From a virus: a stretch of 28,081 nt of DNA. Made by a program: the position numbers and the translations under genes. Positions 4,482-13,409 of the stretch are shown here, piece after piece. The notes below the pieces were generated by a model. That model saw only the letters and a program-made list of their open reading frames with translations. It did no database searches and was not told the origin of the DNA. The stretch's first letter is position 1. Each line of letters starts with the position of its first letter. The stretch covers positions 1 to 28,081 of IMG/VR virus record IMGVR_UViG_3300028590_000074. One strand, written 5' to 3'.

Positions 4482-7474
4482 GGTGCTGATGTCTCCAAAG
4501 TGGCGGCGAATCCCTCGCCAACGGTGTCCGAGAGTTGCTGTGCGGTGATCGTGATGAGGTCGCCGCTGGTGAATCCGTCAGCGGCAATCTCGGCCGCCGA
4601 ATACGTCCATTCGAGATCGGTGTCGTTGTGCGTCCGCACGAGGCTCAAGCCGTCGTAGACCTTGAAGCGGAAGGCCGCCAGGGTCTCACCCAGCGGCGCG
4701 AACGTGCCGGTGGTGGTGTACCGGGCCACCAGACGCGATCGGCGACCCGCCGACACCTCCAGGTCGCCGCCAGCGTTGGCGTGAGCTCGAAGGCGCCAAG
4801 GGCTGTAAGGCATCAGCGAGATGCCGCTGTCGGCGAACTCCTCCTCGATCACCGAGGACAGCAGCAGGTTGAGGGTCACCGCCTTGACTTGCTGCTCCAC
4901 GCCGATGTCGGTGGTCTCATTGACCATCCGGCGCAACATCGAGTCAAGCAGAACGAAGCGCGCCCCCGATGGGTGCTCGACGATCTTGTGCTCTTGACCA
5001 AGCTGACCGCGCAGGAACTGCGAGAGGTCATAGATGCGGTACAGGCCATCGTTGCCGACGAAATCGGCATGCACGAAACGCAACGGCTCGTCCCCGATGA
5101 CAGCAGCGTTGATGGTGCGGTCGACCGCCATGTCGGCAAGTGTCGAGCTGCTCAACTCGCCGCGGACGCGAACGCGAACCTTGCCGCTGTGCTGGAGAGA
5201 CCAGCTACCTCCTGCATGGCTAGCAAGCGCCGTGGTTGTCTCGCCGATCACTGCGGAGTCACCCGTGATGAACTCCTGTTCATAGGCTTCGGGAAGCCGT
5301 GCGCGCACGAACACTGCCCCTGGCCATTCGTCCGCCGCGCTGGATCGGCCAGGGGTGATGGCGACGTAGGGCCCAGGGGCATCGGCGTCAGCGTCACGCA
5401 GCGCAGGGATGTTGACCGTCTGCCACTCTGTCGGGGCAATGAGCACCGGTTCCGCCGGCACGTAGCCCTCGTAGGTTGGGTCGGGCGGATTGAGCACGCT
5501 GGCGTCATCAAGCGCGCAATCCCATTCGATCACCACCAGCGAATCGCGCTTCGTGATGACGCGCAACCTGTAGGTGCGACCCTGCGGATTGGTTGTCGTA
5601 ATGATCTGACCAGGTTGCACCCTGGCGTACTTGCGACCGCCCACACGCAGCGTCACACGCCCGAGGCCGGCCATGAGATCGAGCAGCATCGAGGTAACGG
5701 TGTTCTTGGCTTGCGCTGGCGTCATGCCAAAGGCCATCTCCACCACCCTCGTGCTCACCATGCTGCTGTCGATACGATCGCTGAACTCCGTGCCAACTGC
5801 GTAGTCGGCATGGGCGTTGCGATAGCGCAGCGCGATCTGCGCCGGCAACTCGCTCTCGTTCCCTTGCACCAACGGGAACGGTTCACCGGGGTCGGCATCT
5901 TCGTTGGCGCCCAGGTCACTCCAATCGACCGCCATGACGGGCACCGTGGCGCGCGGAGAGATGTAGAGCCTGTCGGTGCAGAACGCCTCGTACTTGGCGT
6001 AGGGTCGAAGTGTCTCCAGGTGCGCCCGCGTGCCGCTCACATCGCCTGTTGCATAGCCCTCCAGTGGCACGTCGTACAGATCCTCGTGCACCTGAAACTC
6101 ATTGGGCATGTAGCCCGCGCGGACCAGAAGCGCATCGACAGTCGCCTTGACGTTGGTTTCGAGCGTAGGCTGATAGACCGGGTCCGTGCCGTATCCACAA
6201 TAGAGACGCGAGAGTCGAAACGAGGCAAAGATGGCGCCGCGCATGTCAGTCACACCAACGGCGCCGAATGCCCAGGATCTGCTCCCGACCGCCAGAGCAT
6301 TGGGCGAAACGACCGTCATGAACAGGCTGTTGTCGACGTAGATCTCCATCGTGTGCAACGTGCCCGCCGGGAAGACGATTCCCAATCGGCCAGTCAATGG
6401 AAGGTTCGTCGCAACAACTTCAGGCTCAGGCAAGTTGAGGCGATGCCAAACCAGATCAAAGCTGGCGCCTGGGTTTGAAACGGAGTCGTGATCCCGAATG
6501 GAAAGCCTGTGGGAGTTCAGCCCATCGCTGAAGATCCAGAACTGAGTTGCTCCATTGGCGTAAGTCGGACCGCCCACGGGGGAGCGGATCTCCATGTCGA
6601 AAAAGTTGTAGTCGAGCGCGATGTATCGGTCGGTGGTGGCGAAGTCATGTGCGACGTCAAAGTCGCCACCGTCCGCCGGAAACTGGAATCGCGTTTGTCC
6701 GCCGTTTGGAAACGACCACTGAAGTTCGACGCCGGTCGTCTTAAAGTCCAGCGACGTGAACACGCCGCTCGCACTCGGCGTTGCGTTCTGAGCGGGAGGA
6801 AGCTGATCGCCGAGCTCCGTCACATTGGTCAACGGCATGTATATCCGCGCACCCGATAGATCAATTCCGGAAACGGTGTTGGCCTGGTGCTCCAGGTTCG
6901 GAATCTGCTTTCCATTGGTCAACTGCAGACCCGTGATGACGATGCTTGTTCGGCCGCGGTATGCCGGCGCATTGCCCACGCCCACCGCCGCTTCATAGGT
7001 CGGGTCCGGCAATTGATCGTCCGCTCCTGTGTAGACGACGTAGGAGGCCCAAATGCCTTCCTTGGTCGTGACTTCACTGCGCACGAGCTCGGCATTGAGC
7101 CAGTCACGAGCCACGTCGGTAGTCACGTTCTCGGAAAGCAGGATCATGACGTCACACTCGTAGGTGAACGTCGTGTACTTGCTGCCACCGCCCTTCCCTA
7201 CTTTCTTTCGCTGAGCGATTTCGCGCACGGGGCTGGCCCAGACAATCTGCCCCGTCAAGCGCGGCTTACCAGCCAGCCAAGGCACTGCCTGGCCATAGGC
7301 CGTTCCAATGATGTTGCGATCCTCCAGGCGCGGGCCCTGCTGGTTGCTGCCGCCCATGGCCGACGAGAGGAGCGAGCCCGCCATGAAGCCCCAGGAGGCG
7401 TATGAAATGCCCCAGAGCCCGCCAGTGAAGAACGAGCCGATGGCCGCGCCGATGTAGGGAAGAGCCTCAGACAT
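4478..7474 (-). CDS. Large tail-tip/hub protein (GTA-type 'megatron', gpJ-like role)
   Basis: 998 residues from the ATG at 7474, which overlaps the NlpC/P60 stop by eight bases. Residues 1-45 are hydrophobic and Gly-rich. Residues about 50-200 (RLEDRNIIGTAYGQAVPWLAGK, then AYRGRTSIVITGLQL.NGKQIPNLE) and about 440-680 (VDALLVRAGY, GYATGDVSG, RVGGRKYARVQPGQII) match the layout of the phage tail protein family that includes RcGTA gp15. Between them, about 205-430, lies an extra beta-rich block that looks like a LamG/concanavalin-type fold. The C-terminal third is beta-rich. It should form the base of the tail tip and contact the cell surface. The exact fold of the insert is inference. Confidence 0.85.
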   Translation of the reverse strand: MSEALPYIGAAIGSFFTGGLWGISYASWGFMAGSLLSSAMGGSNQQGPRLEDRNIIGTAYGQAVPWLAGKPRLTGQIVWASPVREIAQRKKVGKGGGSKYTTFTYECDVMILLSENVTTDVARDWLNAELVRSEVTTKEGIWASYVVYTGADDQLPDPTYEAAVGVGNAPAYRGRTSIVITGLQLTNGKQIPNLEHQANTVSGIDLSGARIYMPLTNVTELGDQLPPAQNATPSASGVFTSLDFKTTGVELQWSFPNGGQTRFQFPADGGDFDVAHDFATTDRYIALDYNFFDMEIRSPVGGPTYANGATQFWIFSDGLNSHRLSIRDHDSVSNPGASFDLVWHRLNLPEPEVVATNLPLTGRLGIVFPAGTLHTMEIYVDNSLFMTVVSPNALAVGSRSWAFGAVGVTDMRGAIFASFRLSRLYCGYGTDPVYQPTLETNVKATVDALLVRAGYMPNEFQVHEDLYDVPLEGYATGDVSGTRAHLETLRPYAKYEAFCTDRLYISPRATVPVMAVDWSDLGANEDADPGEPFPLVQGNESELPAQIALRYRNAHADYAVGTEFSDRIDSSMVSTRVVEMAFGMTPAQAKNTVTSMLLDLMAGLGRVTLRVGGRKYARVQPGQIITTTNPQGRTYRLRVITKRDSLVVIEWDCALDDASVLNPPDPTYEGYVPAEPVLIAPTEWQTVNIPALRDADADAPGPYVAITPGRSSAADEWPGAVFVRARLPEAYEQEFITGDSAVIGETTTALASHAGGSWSLQHSGKVRVRVRGELSSSTLADMAVDRTINAAVIGDEPLRFVHADFVGNDGLYRIYDLSQFLRGQLGQEHKIVEHPSGARFVLLDSMLRRMVNETTDIGVEQQVKAVTLNLLLSSVIEEEFADSGISLMPYSPWRLRAHANAGGDLEVSAGRRSRLVARYTTTGTFAPLGETLAAFRFKVYDGLSLVRTHNDTDLEWTYSAAEIAADGFTSGDLITITAQQLSDTVGEGFAATLETSAP

Positions 7475-7907
7475 GGGCCACCTCCGGGAATCGGAATGCC
7501 GCAACGAACTTCATGCCGGCGGCGAGGACCAGCCGCTGCTCGACCACTTCGCCGCGGCGGTTGTCCGCATGAATGATCGACAGGCCGCCCAAGTGGTCAC
7601 CCAGAATGCCAACGTGGTGGGGAAACCTGTCCCACGCGATCACAAGCAGATCGCCCGGGGCCATCTCTGTCTGCGGCACTTCGTGGGCCATCAGTGGCCG
7701 TATTTGCCGCATGAGCGTCACGCCGTCTGGAAGCCGCCGATAGCCCGTGACGTTCCATTCCCGCGCCTTGAGCCCGAGATCCCAGGCAACACCCACCGGC
7801 AGACCCACGCAATCGATGCCGCCCAGAGGACCCTTGACGCGCCCCTGGTGCAAATAGGGCGTGCCGATGTAGGCACGTGCTGCGGTCACGACATCGGGCC
7901 GGCTCAT
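7467..7907 (-). CDS. NlpC/P60 tail-associated peptidase (TIGR02219, RcGTA gp14-like)
   Basis: 146 residues, the usual length of this phage peptidase family. The catalytic Cys33 (GIDCVGL) and His98 (HHVGIL) are visible, with a third candidate at His113 (IIHADN). It should act in the virion tail, opening peptidoglycan so that DNA can enter the periplasm. It sits between the DUF2163 protein and the large hub protein, the same order as gp13-gp14-gp15 of the Rhodobacter gene transfer agent. The start overlaps the upstream stop as ATGA. Confidence 0.92.
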   Translation of the reverse strand: MSRPDVVTAARAYIGTPYLHQGRVKGPLGGIDCVGLPVGVAWDLGLKAREWNVTGYRRLPDGVTLMRQIRPLMAHEVPQTEMAPGDLLVIAWDRFPHHVGILGDHLGGLSIIHADNRRGEVVEQRLVLAAGMKFVAAFRFPEVAHV

Positions 7908-8809
7908 CCGCCTACCCCGCTCAGAATTCGGTCCGCCGTCGGTCGGTGTTCCTCTCCCTGGAAGTTGGGCACATTGCCGAACTTGTCGCGGCAGTCAGGG
8001 CCAAGGCGCTTGCGGCACCCCGCTTCTGCGATGAGTGTGTCGCCGACCTGAATGGCAAGAACAGCCGGCGCAGTCAGTACGAATGCGCCTGAGGCGAACG
8101 AACTCACCTGCATCTCAATGCCTGCGTTGTTGCCGGTGAGCCATTTGACGTTGCCGGCACCGAAGTAGTCGACGCTCTGGCCCGCACCGCTGCAAATGAA
8201 CCTGCCCTGATCCGTTACACCGGTGACCGTCAGGTTGTGCCGAAACCCCGTGGGGTTCGCGTTGCACTGCGCTGAGCCAGTGGAGAACAGCCGCGCGCGG
8301 CATGTGGGCTGCGACACAATGCCGATGGGTTGTTGCAGTCGTTGCTTGAGGCAGCGCAACTCCATCGTAATCTTGGCGCTCTCCACCTTGGGCTGACCCA
8401 TGGTGCCCACCTTGAGCGTCTCGATGTCGTCCGCAATCGTCGTCGTCGCCACATCCCATCGAAACAGGAACAGACGGAAACGAGCAGAAAACCAGCGGCC
8501 AGCAAGCAGGTCGGCTTCCAGAAACGTCTGGCCATTGTTGAGCGTGACGAAGCTCGTTTCGTCGACCTCGAACCCGGCCGTGCTCTCCAAGGTGCCGAAG
8601 GTGAGCCCATGCAGCGGGGAGAACTCGAAACTGGTGAGCCCTGCAAGGTTCCACGGGAGGCTGTTCCATGGCGTGATGTCGATCTTGCGAGGCACCGAGA
8701 GCGATGTCAGACCCATCGTCGTGCCGTCGGCACGCTGCAGCAGAAGCCCAACAGCCATACAGGTGTGGCCGGTGTCGTAGTGCGCCTGGAGCGATGCAGG
8801 GATGTTCAT
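7904..8809 (-). CDS. DUF2163 tail hub protein (TIGR02218, RcGTA gp13-like)
   Basis: 301 residues from the ATG at 8809, which overlaps the DUF2460 stop; an upstream in-frame ATG at 8848 lies inside that gene and is not needed. Family features are the N-terminal block (LQAHYDTGHTCMAVGLLLQRADGTTMGLTSL), the central GLEST-like stretch, and the Cys-rich C-terminal part (CRARLFSTGSAQCNAN, then EAGCRKRLGPDCRDKFGNVPNFQGE) with the conserved CR.KFGN.NFRGE-type end. In gene transfer agents this protein forms the tail hub that can hold an iron-sulfur cluster; the four C-terminal region Cys fit that, although this is carried over from the family. Confidence 0.92.
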   Translation of the reverse strand: MNIPASLQAHYDTGHTCMAVGLLLQRADGTTMGLTSLSVPRKIDITPWNSLPWNLAGLTSFEFSPLHGLTFGTLESTAGFEVDETSFVTLNNGQTFLEADLLAGRWFSARFRLFLFRWDVATTTIADDIETLKVGTMGQPKVESAKITMELRCLKQRLQQPIGIVSQPTCRARLFSTGSAQCNANPTGFRHNLTVTGVTDQGRFICSGAGQSVDYFGAGNVKWLTGNNAGIEMQVSSFASGAFVLTAPAVLAIQVGDTLIAEAGCRKRLGPDCRDKFGNVPNFQGEEHRPTADRILSGVGG

Positions 8810-9420
8810 GCTTCCTGCCGCGTTTCCCGGATGCTGATGTCCGACCAAGAGGTGAGCATTGCCGAGCCACCGAGGACTGCAAACGCGGCTTGCGGCGACG
8901 TGAATGCCACCGGAACATGGAACTGGCCCATGAGGGCATACGTATCGCCGCCCGCATGGCCGGCGATCACCACCCGGCCATCAGTCGTCGTGATCGTGCT
9001 GGACCCAGTGATGTCGGTGGTCGTGCCCGACCTCGTTCGAAACACCTTGACACCCGGCGCGGGCTTGTAGATGGGCCGAACGGCTGTACGGCCTGGGGAC
9101 TGGTAGAGCCGATTGATCTGCCAGGTCGTGCCGCTGATCAACGTGAGATTCGAGTTTTGAAGGGTGAGCCGATAGTCGGACCAGTCCTTAAAACGAAATC
9201 CGTCGATGCCTCGGACCACCCAAAAGAACGCGCGCAAGGCCTCGAACTCTTCGCCTGTTCGCGGTGGCTGTTCAAAGGAATACTCATGAAGTGGATACGG
9301 GTCCATCAGGTTCGTGAACCGCTGACCGCCAATCGTCCCTGCCTGCATTGCCGTGAAACGTGGACCTCCCACCATGTTGGCGCTGATCTCGGGCGGAAAG
9401 AGTTGCTCGTAGAACGACAT
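8806..9420 (-). CDS. DUF2460 distal tail protein (TIGR02217, RcGTA gp12-like)
   Basis: 204 residues from the ATG at 9420; a GTG directly before it at 9423 would add one residue. The typical start (FPPEIS....GGPRF.T....T.GGQRF.NL..PYPLHEY) and the block EEFEALRAFFWVVRGIDGFRFKDWSDY are clear. In the family this protein forms the ring that joins the tail tube to the hub. The start codon overlaps the stop of the tape measure gene as TGATG. Confidence 0.93.
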   Translation of the reverse strand: MSFYEQLFPPEISANMVGGPRFTAMQAGTIGGQRFTNLMDPYPLHEYSFEQPPRTGEEFEALRAFFWVVRGIDGFRFKDWSDYRLTLQNSNLTLISGTTWQINRLYQSPGRTAVRPIYKPAPGVKVFRTRSGTTTDITGSSTITTTDGRVVIAGHAGGDTYALMGQFHVPVAFTSPQAAFAVLGGSAMLTSWSDISIRETRQEA

Positions 9421-11294
9421 CACATGTTCCTTTGAGCGGCCTGGAGACCACGTGCTGCAGCTTTCGAGAGCTGCGCTTCTGTGCGCCGGTCCACCGGGCC
9501 CTGCACCGAAAAGTAGTTGGTGACGGAGAAGGCACGCCCGGCTCCAGCGGCGTTCTCAGAAGCGGGAATGATCCTTTCACCCTCGTGGACCATGGCGAGC
9601 ATGTCACGCGGCACATAGTCAGTACCAACGTCAAAGGACGGGACTCCGCCGAATAGACTGCCGGCGATGCTTTTCAGCGCTCCGCCAACCACACCGTCAC
9701 CGCTGCCGCCACCAACCATGTCCCCAAAAAGGTAGCGAGACAACTGCGCAGCAGCGGCCTCTGCCACCATTCGGCTCAGCATCTTGGTGAAGGCCTCGCC
9801 AACGTTGTCGAACTTTCCTTCCATGAGATCGACGAAGGTGTCACCCAGCGCGTCTTGGATGTTCTCGGCTGCACGCTGGGTGAAGTCGTCCAGTTCGCTG
9901 ATCTTGTCCTTCTGTTCATCGGCAATGCCGAGGAAGGCCTGTGCGGCTTCGGTGTACTTGCGCAGTGCATCTTCGCTGCCGACCAGGCCCAGCTCGCCCT
10001 TCTCGTAGGCGGCGCTGAGTTCGAGCATGACGTCACGTTGCTGCTCAAGCTGCCGGGTGGCACCGGCGTCTACCAGGTCCTTGATCCGCTGGACGCGATC
10101 CTCTTCCGCCTCTTTTGCTTTGCGAGCGCTCTCGGCACGCAACTCATCGGCTTCCTTCGTGGCTGCAGTGAGTTCCCGATCGAGGTCGAGCTGCTGCGCA
10201 GTGGCAAGAATCTGCTTGCGCTGCTCGTCCGTAACCTTGCCCAGGCGGCCAAGCTGCAGATCTCGGAGCGCTTGCTCGGTCTCCGTCAGTTTTTCGGTGG
10301 CCTCCAGTTGCTTCTGCAGCGCCTCCAGGTAGCGCTTGGCTTCTGCGTAGGGATCTTTCGCAGCACCGCCCTTGGGCTTCTTGGGATCCTTGGCGTCTGG
10401 TGGCACCACCAACGACGGCCGGCGCGTGAGGCGTGCCAGTTCTGCGGCGCTCTGATCATCGGCGCTGAATGTGGGCTTGAACCTGCCCTTCTGCGCCGGG
10501 TCTTCCATGCCGTAGAAGCCGCGCACGTTTTCCCAGTACCGCTGAGTGGCGATTTCAAAGAATCCCTTGCCCTCTTTCTGGCCGACCCTGAATCGATCGA
10601 TGACCTCATTGATTCCGGTCACAAGGTCAATGGTCAGGGACCGACTCGCGTCTTGCGCGTTCGCCTGCAGCTGAGCGAGCTGCTTGTTGAACTTGTCGAC
10701 CTCCTCGGCCTGCTCCGTGGTCACGGTCGCTTGCAGCTTTCCAGCCTCAGCGAGATCCCGGAGGTACGGTCCAACTTCCTTCACCGATTTGCCGAACAAC
10801 TCCTGAACGGCCCGGGCCTTGTCCCCATCATCGGCGAATCCCTGCAACGCGACAGCCGTCACGCGCAGTGCCTCGGCGGGGTCCAGGCGCTTCAACTCCG
10901 CAATATCGAGATTGAGCGCCTTCAAGACGGCGCCTGCGCCCTTGTCCGGGTCTGCGTCCTTTAGAACCTGGTTGAACTTGACCAGGGCGCCGCTGGCAAT
11001 CTCGAAGGATCCACCCGTCTCCCGTGCAATCCGGTCGAGTGCGCTGATGTTCTCAACTGTTGATCCGCTGACTTCGGCCAGGTCCTTCAAGCCATCGATC
11101 GCATCCCGTGCGTCGGTGGTGAGACTGATCAGACCCGCAGCAGTAACGGGTATCGCCAGCGCACCCAGGGCAGCAACTGCCGTGGTCTTGAGCGTGTTGA
11201 GATTGAAGCCCAAGCCGTCGACGCGCTTGCTCACGGCCGCAAAGGCTGCCGCCGTCTTGTCTTCAGCGGTAAGCGCGATCTTGGGTTGCGTCAT
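9420..11294 (-). CDS. Tail tape measure protein
   Basis: 624 residues. It has an N-terminal region with a hydrophobic Ala-rich helix (about 35-60, TTAVAALGALAIPVTAAGL), long charged coiled-coil stretches (about 280-480, with many E, K, R and Q) and a C-terminal part (VDLMEGKFDNVGEAFTKMLSRMVAEAAAAQLSRYLFG, then AFSVTNYFSVQGPVDRRTEAQLSKAA) usual for short tape measures. It sets tail length and is ejected with DNA. Using about 0.15 nm per residue known from such proteins, a tail in the range of 90-95 nm would be expected. It follows the G/GT chaperone frames, with ATGA overlap. Confidence 0.92.
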   Translation of the reverse strand: MTQPKIALTAEDKTAAAFAAVSKRVDGLGFNLNTLKTTAVAALGALAIPVTAAGLISLTTDARDAIDGLKDLAEVSGSTVENISALDRIARETGGSFEIASGALVKFNQVLKDADPDKGAGAVLKALNLDIAELKRLDPAEALRVTAVALQGFADDGDKARAVQELFGKSVKEVGPYLRDLAEAGKLQATVTTEQAEEVDKFNKQLAQLQANAQDASRSLTIDLVTGINEVIDRFRVGQKEGKGFFEIATQRYWENVRGFYGMEDPAQKGRFKPTFSADDQSAAELARLTRRPSLVVPPDAKDPKKPKGGAAKDPYAEAKRYLEALQKQLEATEKLTETEQALRDLQLGRLGKVTDEQRKQILATAQQLDLDRELTAATKEADELRAESARKAKEAEEDRVQRIKDLVDAGATRQLEQQRDVMLELSAAYEKGELGLVGSEDALRKYTEAAQAFLGIADEQKDKISELDDFTQRAAENIQDALGDTFVDLMEGKFDNVGEAFTKMLSRMVAEAAAAQLSRYLFGDMVGGGSGDGVVGGALKSIAGSLFGGVPSFDVGTDYVPRDMLAMVHEGERIIPASENAAGAGRAFSVTNYFSVQGPVDRRTEAQLSKAAARGLQAAQRNM

Positions 11295-12009
11295 GACTCA
11301 AAGCTGGCGTTGATGGATGCGACCTGCCGGGCGAGTTGCTCGGCAGTAGGCTGCTGTTCGGCTTCCTCGCCCTGGTCGTTGATCTGCCAGGGATCTGTGC
11401 CCAGGAACTGCGATGCCGCCCAGCGAGTCTTGTCGGCCTTGCGCAGTTCGCCGTTGTGGATGGCGGCCAGCAACTGCGCATGCCGCAGGCGATCCGCCGC
11501 CGGGTGCAACTGCTCTTTGGTGAACATGACCTGCCATTCCCCGAACTCCTCTGCGCTCATGCGCTCGCCCAGTTCTTCCACAGTGCAGCCCAGCCGAAGG
11601 GCAAGAACGAAGGCGAAGCGCCTGTCCGGCTGGTGCGCTAGTTTTTTGCGATTTCCTGCTTGTTGCGTCCGTTGAGCGACTCGGCGACCTTGAAGAGTTC
11701 CAGCACGTCACTGGGGTTCTCCGCACCAAACACGTCCCACTCGGCCTCGCTGTAGAGTGGCTTGCCGTCGGCGAGCGTGACGGTGCGCGCCAACGTGTAG
11801 GAAACCACGTGCCCGCCGGCGCGCGCGCGGGCGCGCCCCTCGGTCTCGCCGTCGCGAGGCTTTTTTGCCTCTTCGTTGACATGCTTTTTTTCAAACATTT
11901 CGGAGAGCAGGAGGCCGCGCACGACGACATCGGCGCCCAGCGCTGGGACGGTGACGGTCTGCTTGCGCAGGACCGGAGACTTGACTTGATCGCGGTTGAG
12001 CAGTGCCAT
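11291..12009 (-). CDS. GT-type tail assembly chaperone made by -1 frameshift
   Basis: The G frame (11638-12009) is followed by an overlapping -1 frame that runs from the slip site at 11641-11647 to a stop at 11291. Slippage gives a fusion of about 239 residues: 123 from G plus 116 from the second frame. The sequence made only after the slip begins LAHQPDRRFAFVLALRLGCT and continues EELGERMSAEEFGEWQVMF, a block seen in DUF4035/GpT-type tail proteins. The block begins before any sensible start codon, which argues for fusion instead of independent start at GTG 11581. As in lambda G/GT, both forms should hold the tape measure during tail assembly. It overlaps the tape measure start by ATGA. Confidence 0.85.
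11638..12009 (-). CDS. G-like tail assembly chaperone
   Basis: 123 residues, placed between the tail tube gene and the tape measure gene, where lambda-like phages keep gpG. It starts MALLNRDQVKSPVLRKQTVTVPALG, has a charged linker around 45-65 (EEAKKPRDGETEGRARARAGG) and ends with the block VFGAENPSDVLELFKVAESLNGRNK, close to the usual C-terminus of such chaperones (DVDELYEVA..LN-type). The last codons carry the frameshift site. Most ribosomes stop here and give the short form. The AT-rich homopolymer at its end is unusual in such GC-rich DNA. Confidence 0.85.
   Translation of the reverse strand: MALLNRDQVKSPVLRKQTVTVPALGADVVVRGLLLSEMFEKKHVNEEAKKPRDGETEGRARARAGGHVVSYTLARTVTLADGKPLYSEAEWDVFGAENPSDVLELFKVAESLNGRNKQEIAKN
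11641..11647 (-). other. Programmed -1 frameshift site (A AAA AAC)
   Basis: The minus strand reads GCA AAA AAC TAG in the G frame, so the heptamer A-AAA-AAC is in the exact phase X-XXY-YYZ required for tandem -1 slippage and lies directly before the G stop codon. The bases that follow can form a small hairpin (AGCGC and GCGCT arms with a 13-base loop), a possible stimulator. The -1 frame is open for 116 codons. Confidence 0.88.
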
Positions 12010-12013
12010 GGGT

Positions 12014-12652
12014 TCAGTTCATCCAGAAGGACATCGGGGCACGAAGATTCATGCTGAGCGGCGTGGTCACGGCAGCGCCCGCTTCACCCTGCGGTGAGAG
12101 GTTGCAGCTCATGTAGGCCGAAAAAGCCAGCTTGACGCCGGTGGCGAACGTCAGCAGAACGCAACCAGGCGTCTTGCGGTCGTCGAAACCCTTGGCGGCG
12201 AGCAGCGCGGCATCGTTGGGCACCCAGAGCGATGTCGAAGCCACGACGATGGGCGAACGGTTGCCGGGGATCTGGAAGTCCTGGTCGGTGTGAATGGTCG
12301 GGATCAGGATCTGCGCGGCTTCGCCACCGCTTGGCGTGAAGTTCTGCAACGTGCTGGCCTGAGCGCCGAAGGTGATCTCCTCCGCCGTGCCACTCACGAA
12401 GTCGTCGAACAGCGTGCTGTCGATACCCTCCAGGGTGAACTCATCCGTGGTCGATGCGGAGACACGCACCACGCGGTAGTTCAGCTGCGTCATGCCCACG
12501 ATCTTCAACAACAGGTAGTCGCCATTGGAGTAGCCGTGCGCCGTGCTGTCGGCCACGGCCGGGTTGGCCTTGCTGATGTCGGTGATGGTCTTGGGGGCGG
12601 CCAGCAGGGTCTGCACGGCCACTTTCACTTTGCTCCAGACGTTGATGTCCAT
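12014..12652 (-). CDS. Major tail tube protein (gpV-like role)
   Basis: 212 residues, beta-rich, with the layout of tail tube subunits: an N-terminal TTP-like start (MDINVWSKVKVAVQTLLAAPKTI), a segment that describes a value boundary (SNGDYLLLKIVGMTQLNYRVVRVS) and a long beta region. The position just upstream of the G/GT chaperone and tape measure genes is the standard place of the tail tube gene. It should polymerise into the hollow tail. I infer the role from gene order and fold pattern rather than a named motif. Confidence 0.82.
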   Translation of the reverse strand: MDINVWSKVKVAVQTLLAAPKTITDISKANPAVADSTAHGYSNGDYLLLKIVGMTQLNYRVVRVSASTTDEFTLEGIDSTLFDDFVSGTAEEITFGAQASTLQNFTPSGGEAAQILIPTIHTDQDFQIPGNRSPIVVASTSLWVPNDAALLAAKGFDDRKTPGCVLLTFATGVKLAFSAYMSCNLSPQGEAGAAVTTPLSMNLRAPMSFWMN

Positions 12653-12670
12653 GCGATGCTCCTGTGGGTT

Positions 12671-13120
12671 TCAAAGAATTTGGTCGGGGGCCTCGGCGGC
12701 CACCATGTAGGTCATGCGCCAGTCCTGCGCGCGCGATGCAATGAGCCGGTCTTTGTCCTCGCTGACCACCGGCCGACTACCTGTGATCTGCACGCCGAGT
12801 TTGCAGAGGGAGCGCAGCGTTGCGCTGGCCGCAAGCAGCTTTTCCACCTGCAGGCCGAGATCTCTCGAGCGCGCGACTGCCTCGGTCCCGTGAGCGGCCA
12901 CGCAGGTGATGGATACGCCCAGCGCGCGCTCCTCGATGCTCGCCATCGTGTTTAAGGTCACCGTCTCACCCTCTGCCGATTCGTCCACCAGGATGGCCGG
13001 GAGCAGGTTGGGCGGGACGGCGTCCACGCGATCGAGGTAGACGTTCGAGCCTGCAGCGGTTGCGCCGGTCGCCAGGATGCTGCGCACCGCTTCGAGGATC
13101 TGCTGTTGGGCGTGTGCCAT
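12671..13120 (-). CDS. Tail terminator/completion protein (gpU-like role)
   Basis: 149 residues. The sequence MAHAQQQILEAVRSILATGATAAGSNVYLDRVDAVPPNLLPAILVDE is typical of small tail terminators: an N-terminal helix, then the strand pattern V..R..plp...lPailV. Such proteins form the ring that stops tail tube growth and joins it to the head. The gene precedes the tail tube gene, as U precedes V in lambda. Confidence 0.8.
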   Translation of the reverse strand: MAHAQQQILEAVRSILATGATAAGSNVYLDRVDAVPPNLLPAILVDESAEGETVTLNTMASIEERALGVSITCVAAHGTEAVARSRDLGLQVEKLLAASATLRSLCKLGVQITGSRPVVSEDKDRLIASRAQDWRMTYMVAAEAPDQIL

Positions 13121-13124
13121 GCCT

Positions 13125-13409
13125 TCAGCCTTTGCGCAGGCGAAGCAGGGTGGTGCCGGTGCCGTCGGGCTCGGGCTCCACCACGTTCCAGACGTCCGAG
13201 CCCATCACCAGGCTGAGCCCATCGACGTTCTCCGGAACATCGCTGGAAGCGATGAGGAAGACGGGGCCGGTGGCGTAGACGCCCGCCGCCACCTCGAAGG
13301 CCTGGTAGCCGTTGTCGAAGATCCCACGCACCGGCTCCCCGCCCAGCATCGCGTCGGTCGCGAACTCGCTGGACTGAAAGAAGAGCGTGAAGTCTTCGAC
13401 GAAGGGCAT
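13125..13409 (-). CDS. Head-tail joining protein (gpFII-like role)
   Basis: 94 residues. The N-terminal MPFVEDFTLFFQSSEFATDAML pattern and the short beta-barrel-like remainder (PVRGIFDNGYQ, PVFLIASSDVPENVDGLSLVMGSDVWNVVEPEPDGTGTTLLRLRK) fit small head-tail connector proteins of the lambda FII type. It lies four bases upstream of the tail terminator gene and follows the FI-position gene, as expected for that role. Confidence 0.78.
   Translation of the reverse strand: MPFVEDFTLFFQSSEFATDAMLGGEPVRGIFDNGYQAFEVAAGVYATGPVFLIASSDVPENVDGLSLVMGSDVWNVVEPEPDGTGTTLLRLRKG

Noticed and set aside
4535-6478. A plus-strand frame of 647 codons opposite the hub gene
   Set aside because: Rich in Arg, His, Gly and Val without any domain; it is the typical antisense shadow of a GC-rich gene.
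9855-10964. A plus-strand frame of 369 codons opposite the tape measure gene
   Set aside because: Leu-rich shadow of the coiled-coil codons on the other strand; no ribosome site.
11291-11581. Independent 96-codon gene from GTG 11581
   Set aside because: The conserved domain begins about 15 residues before this GTG, in the region reached only by frameshift from the G gene, so the fusion is the better model.
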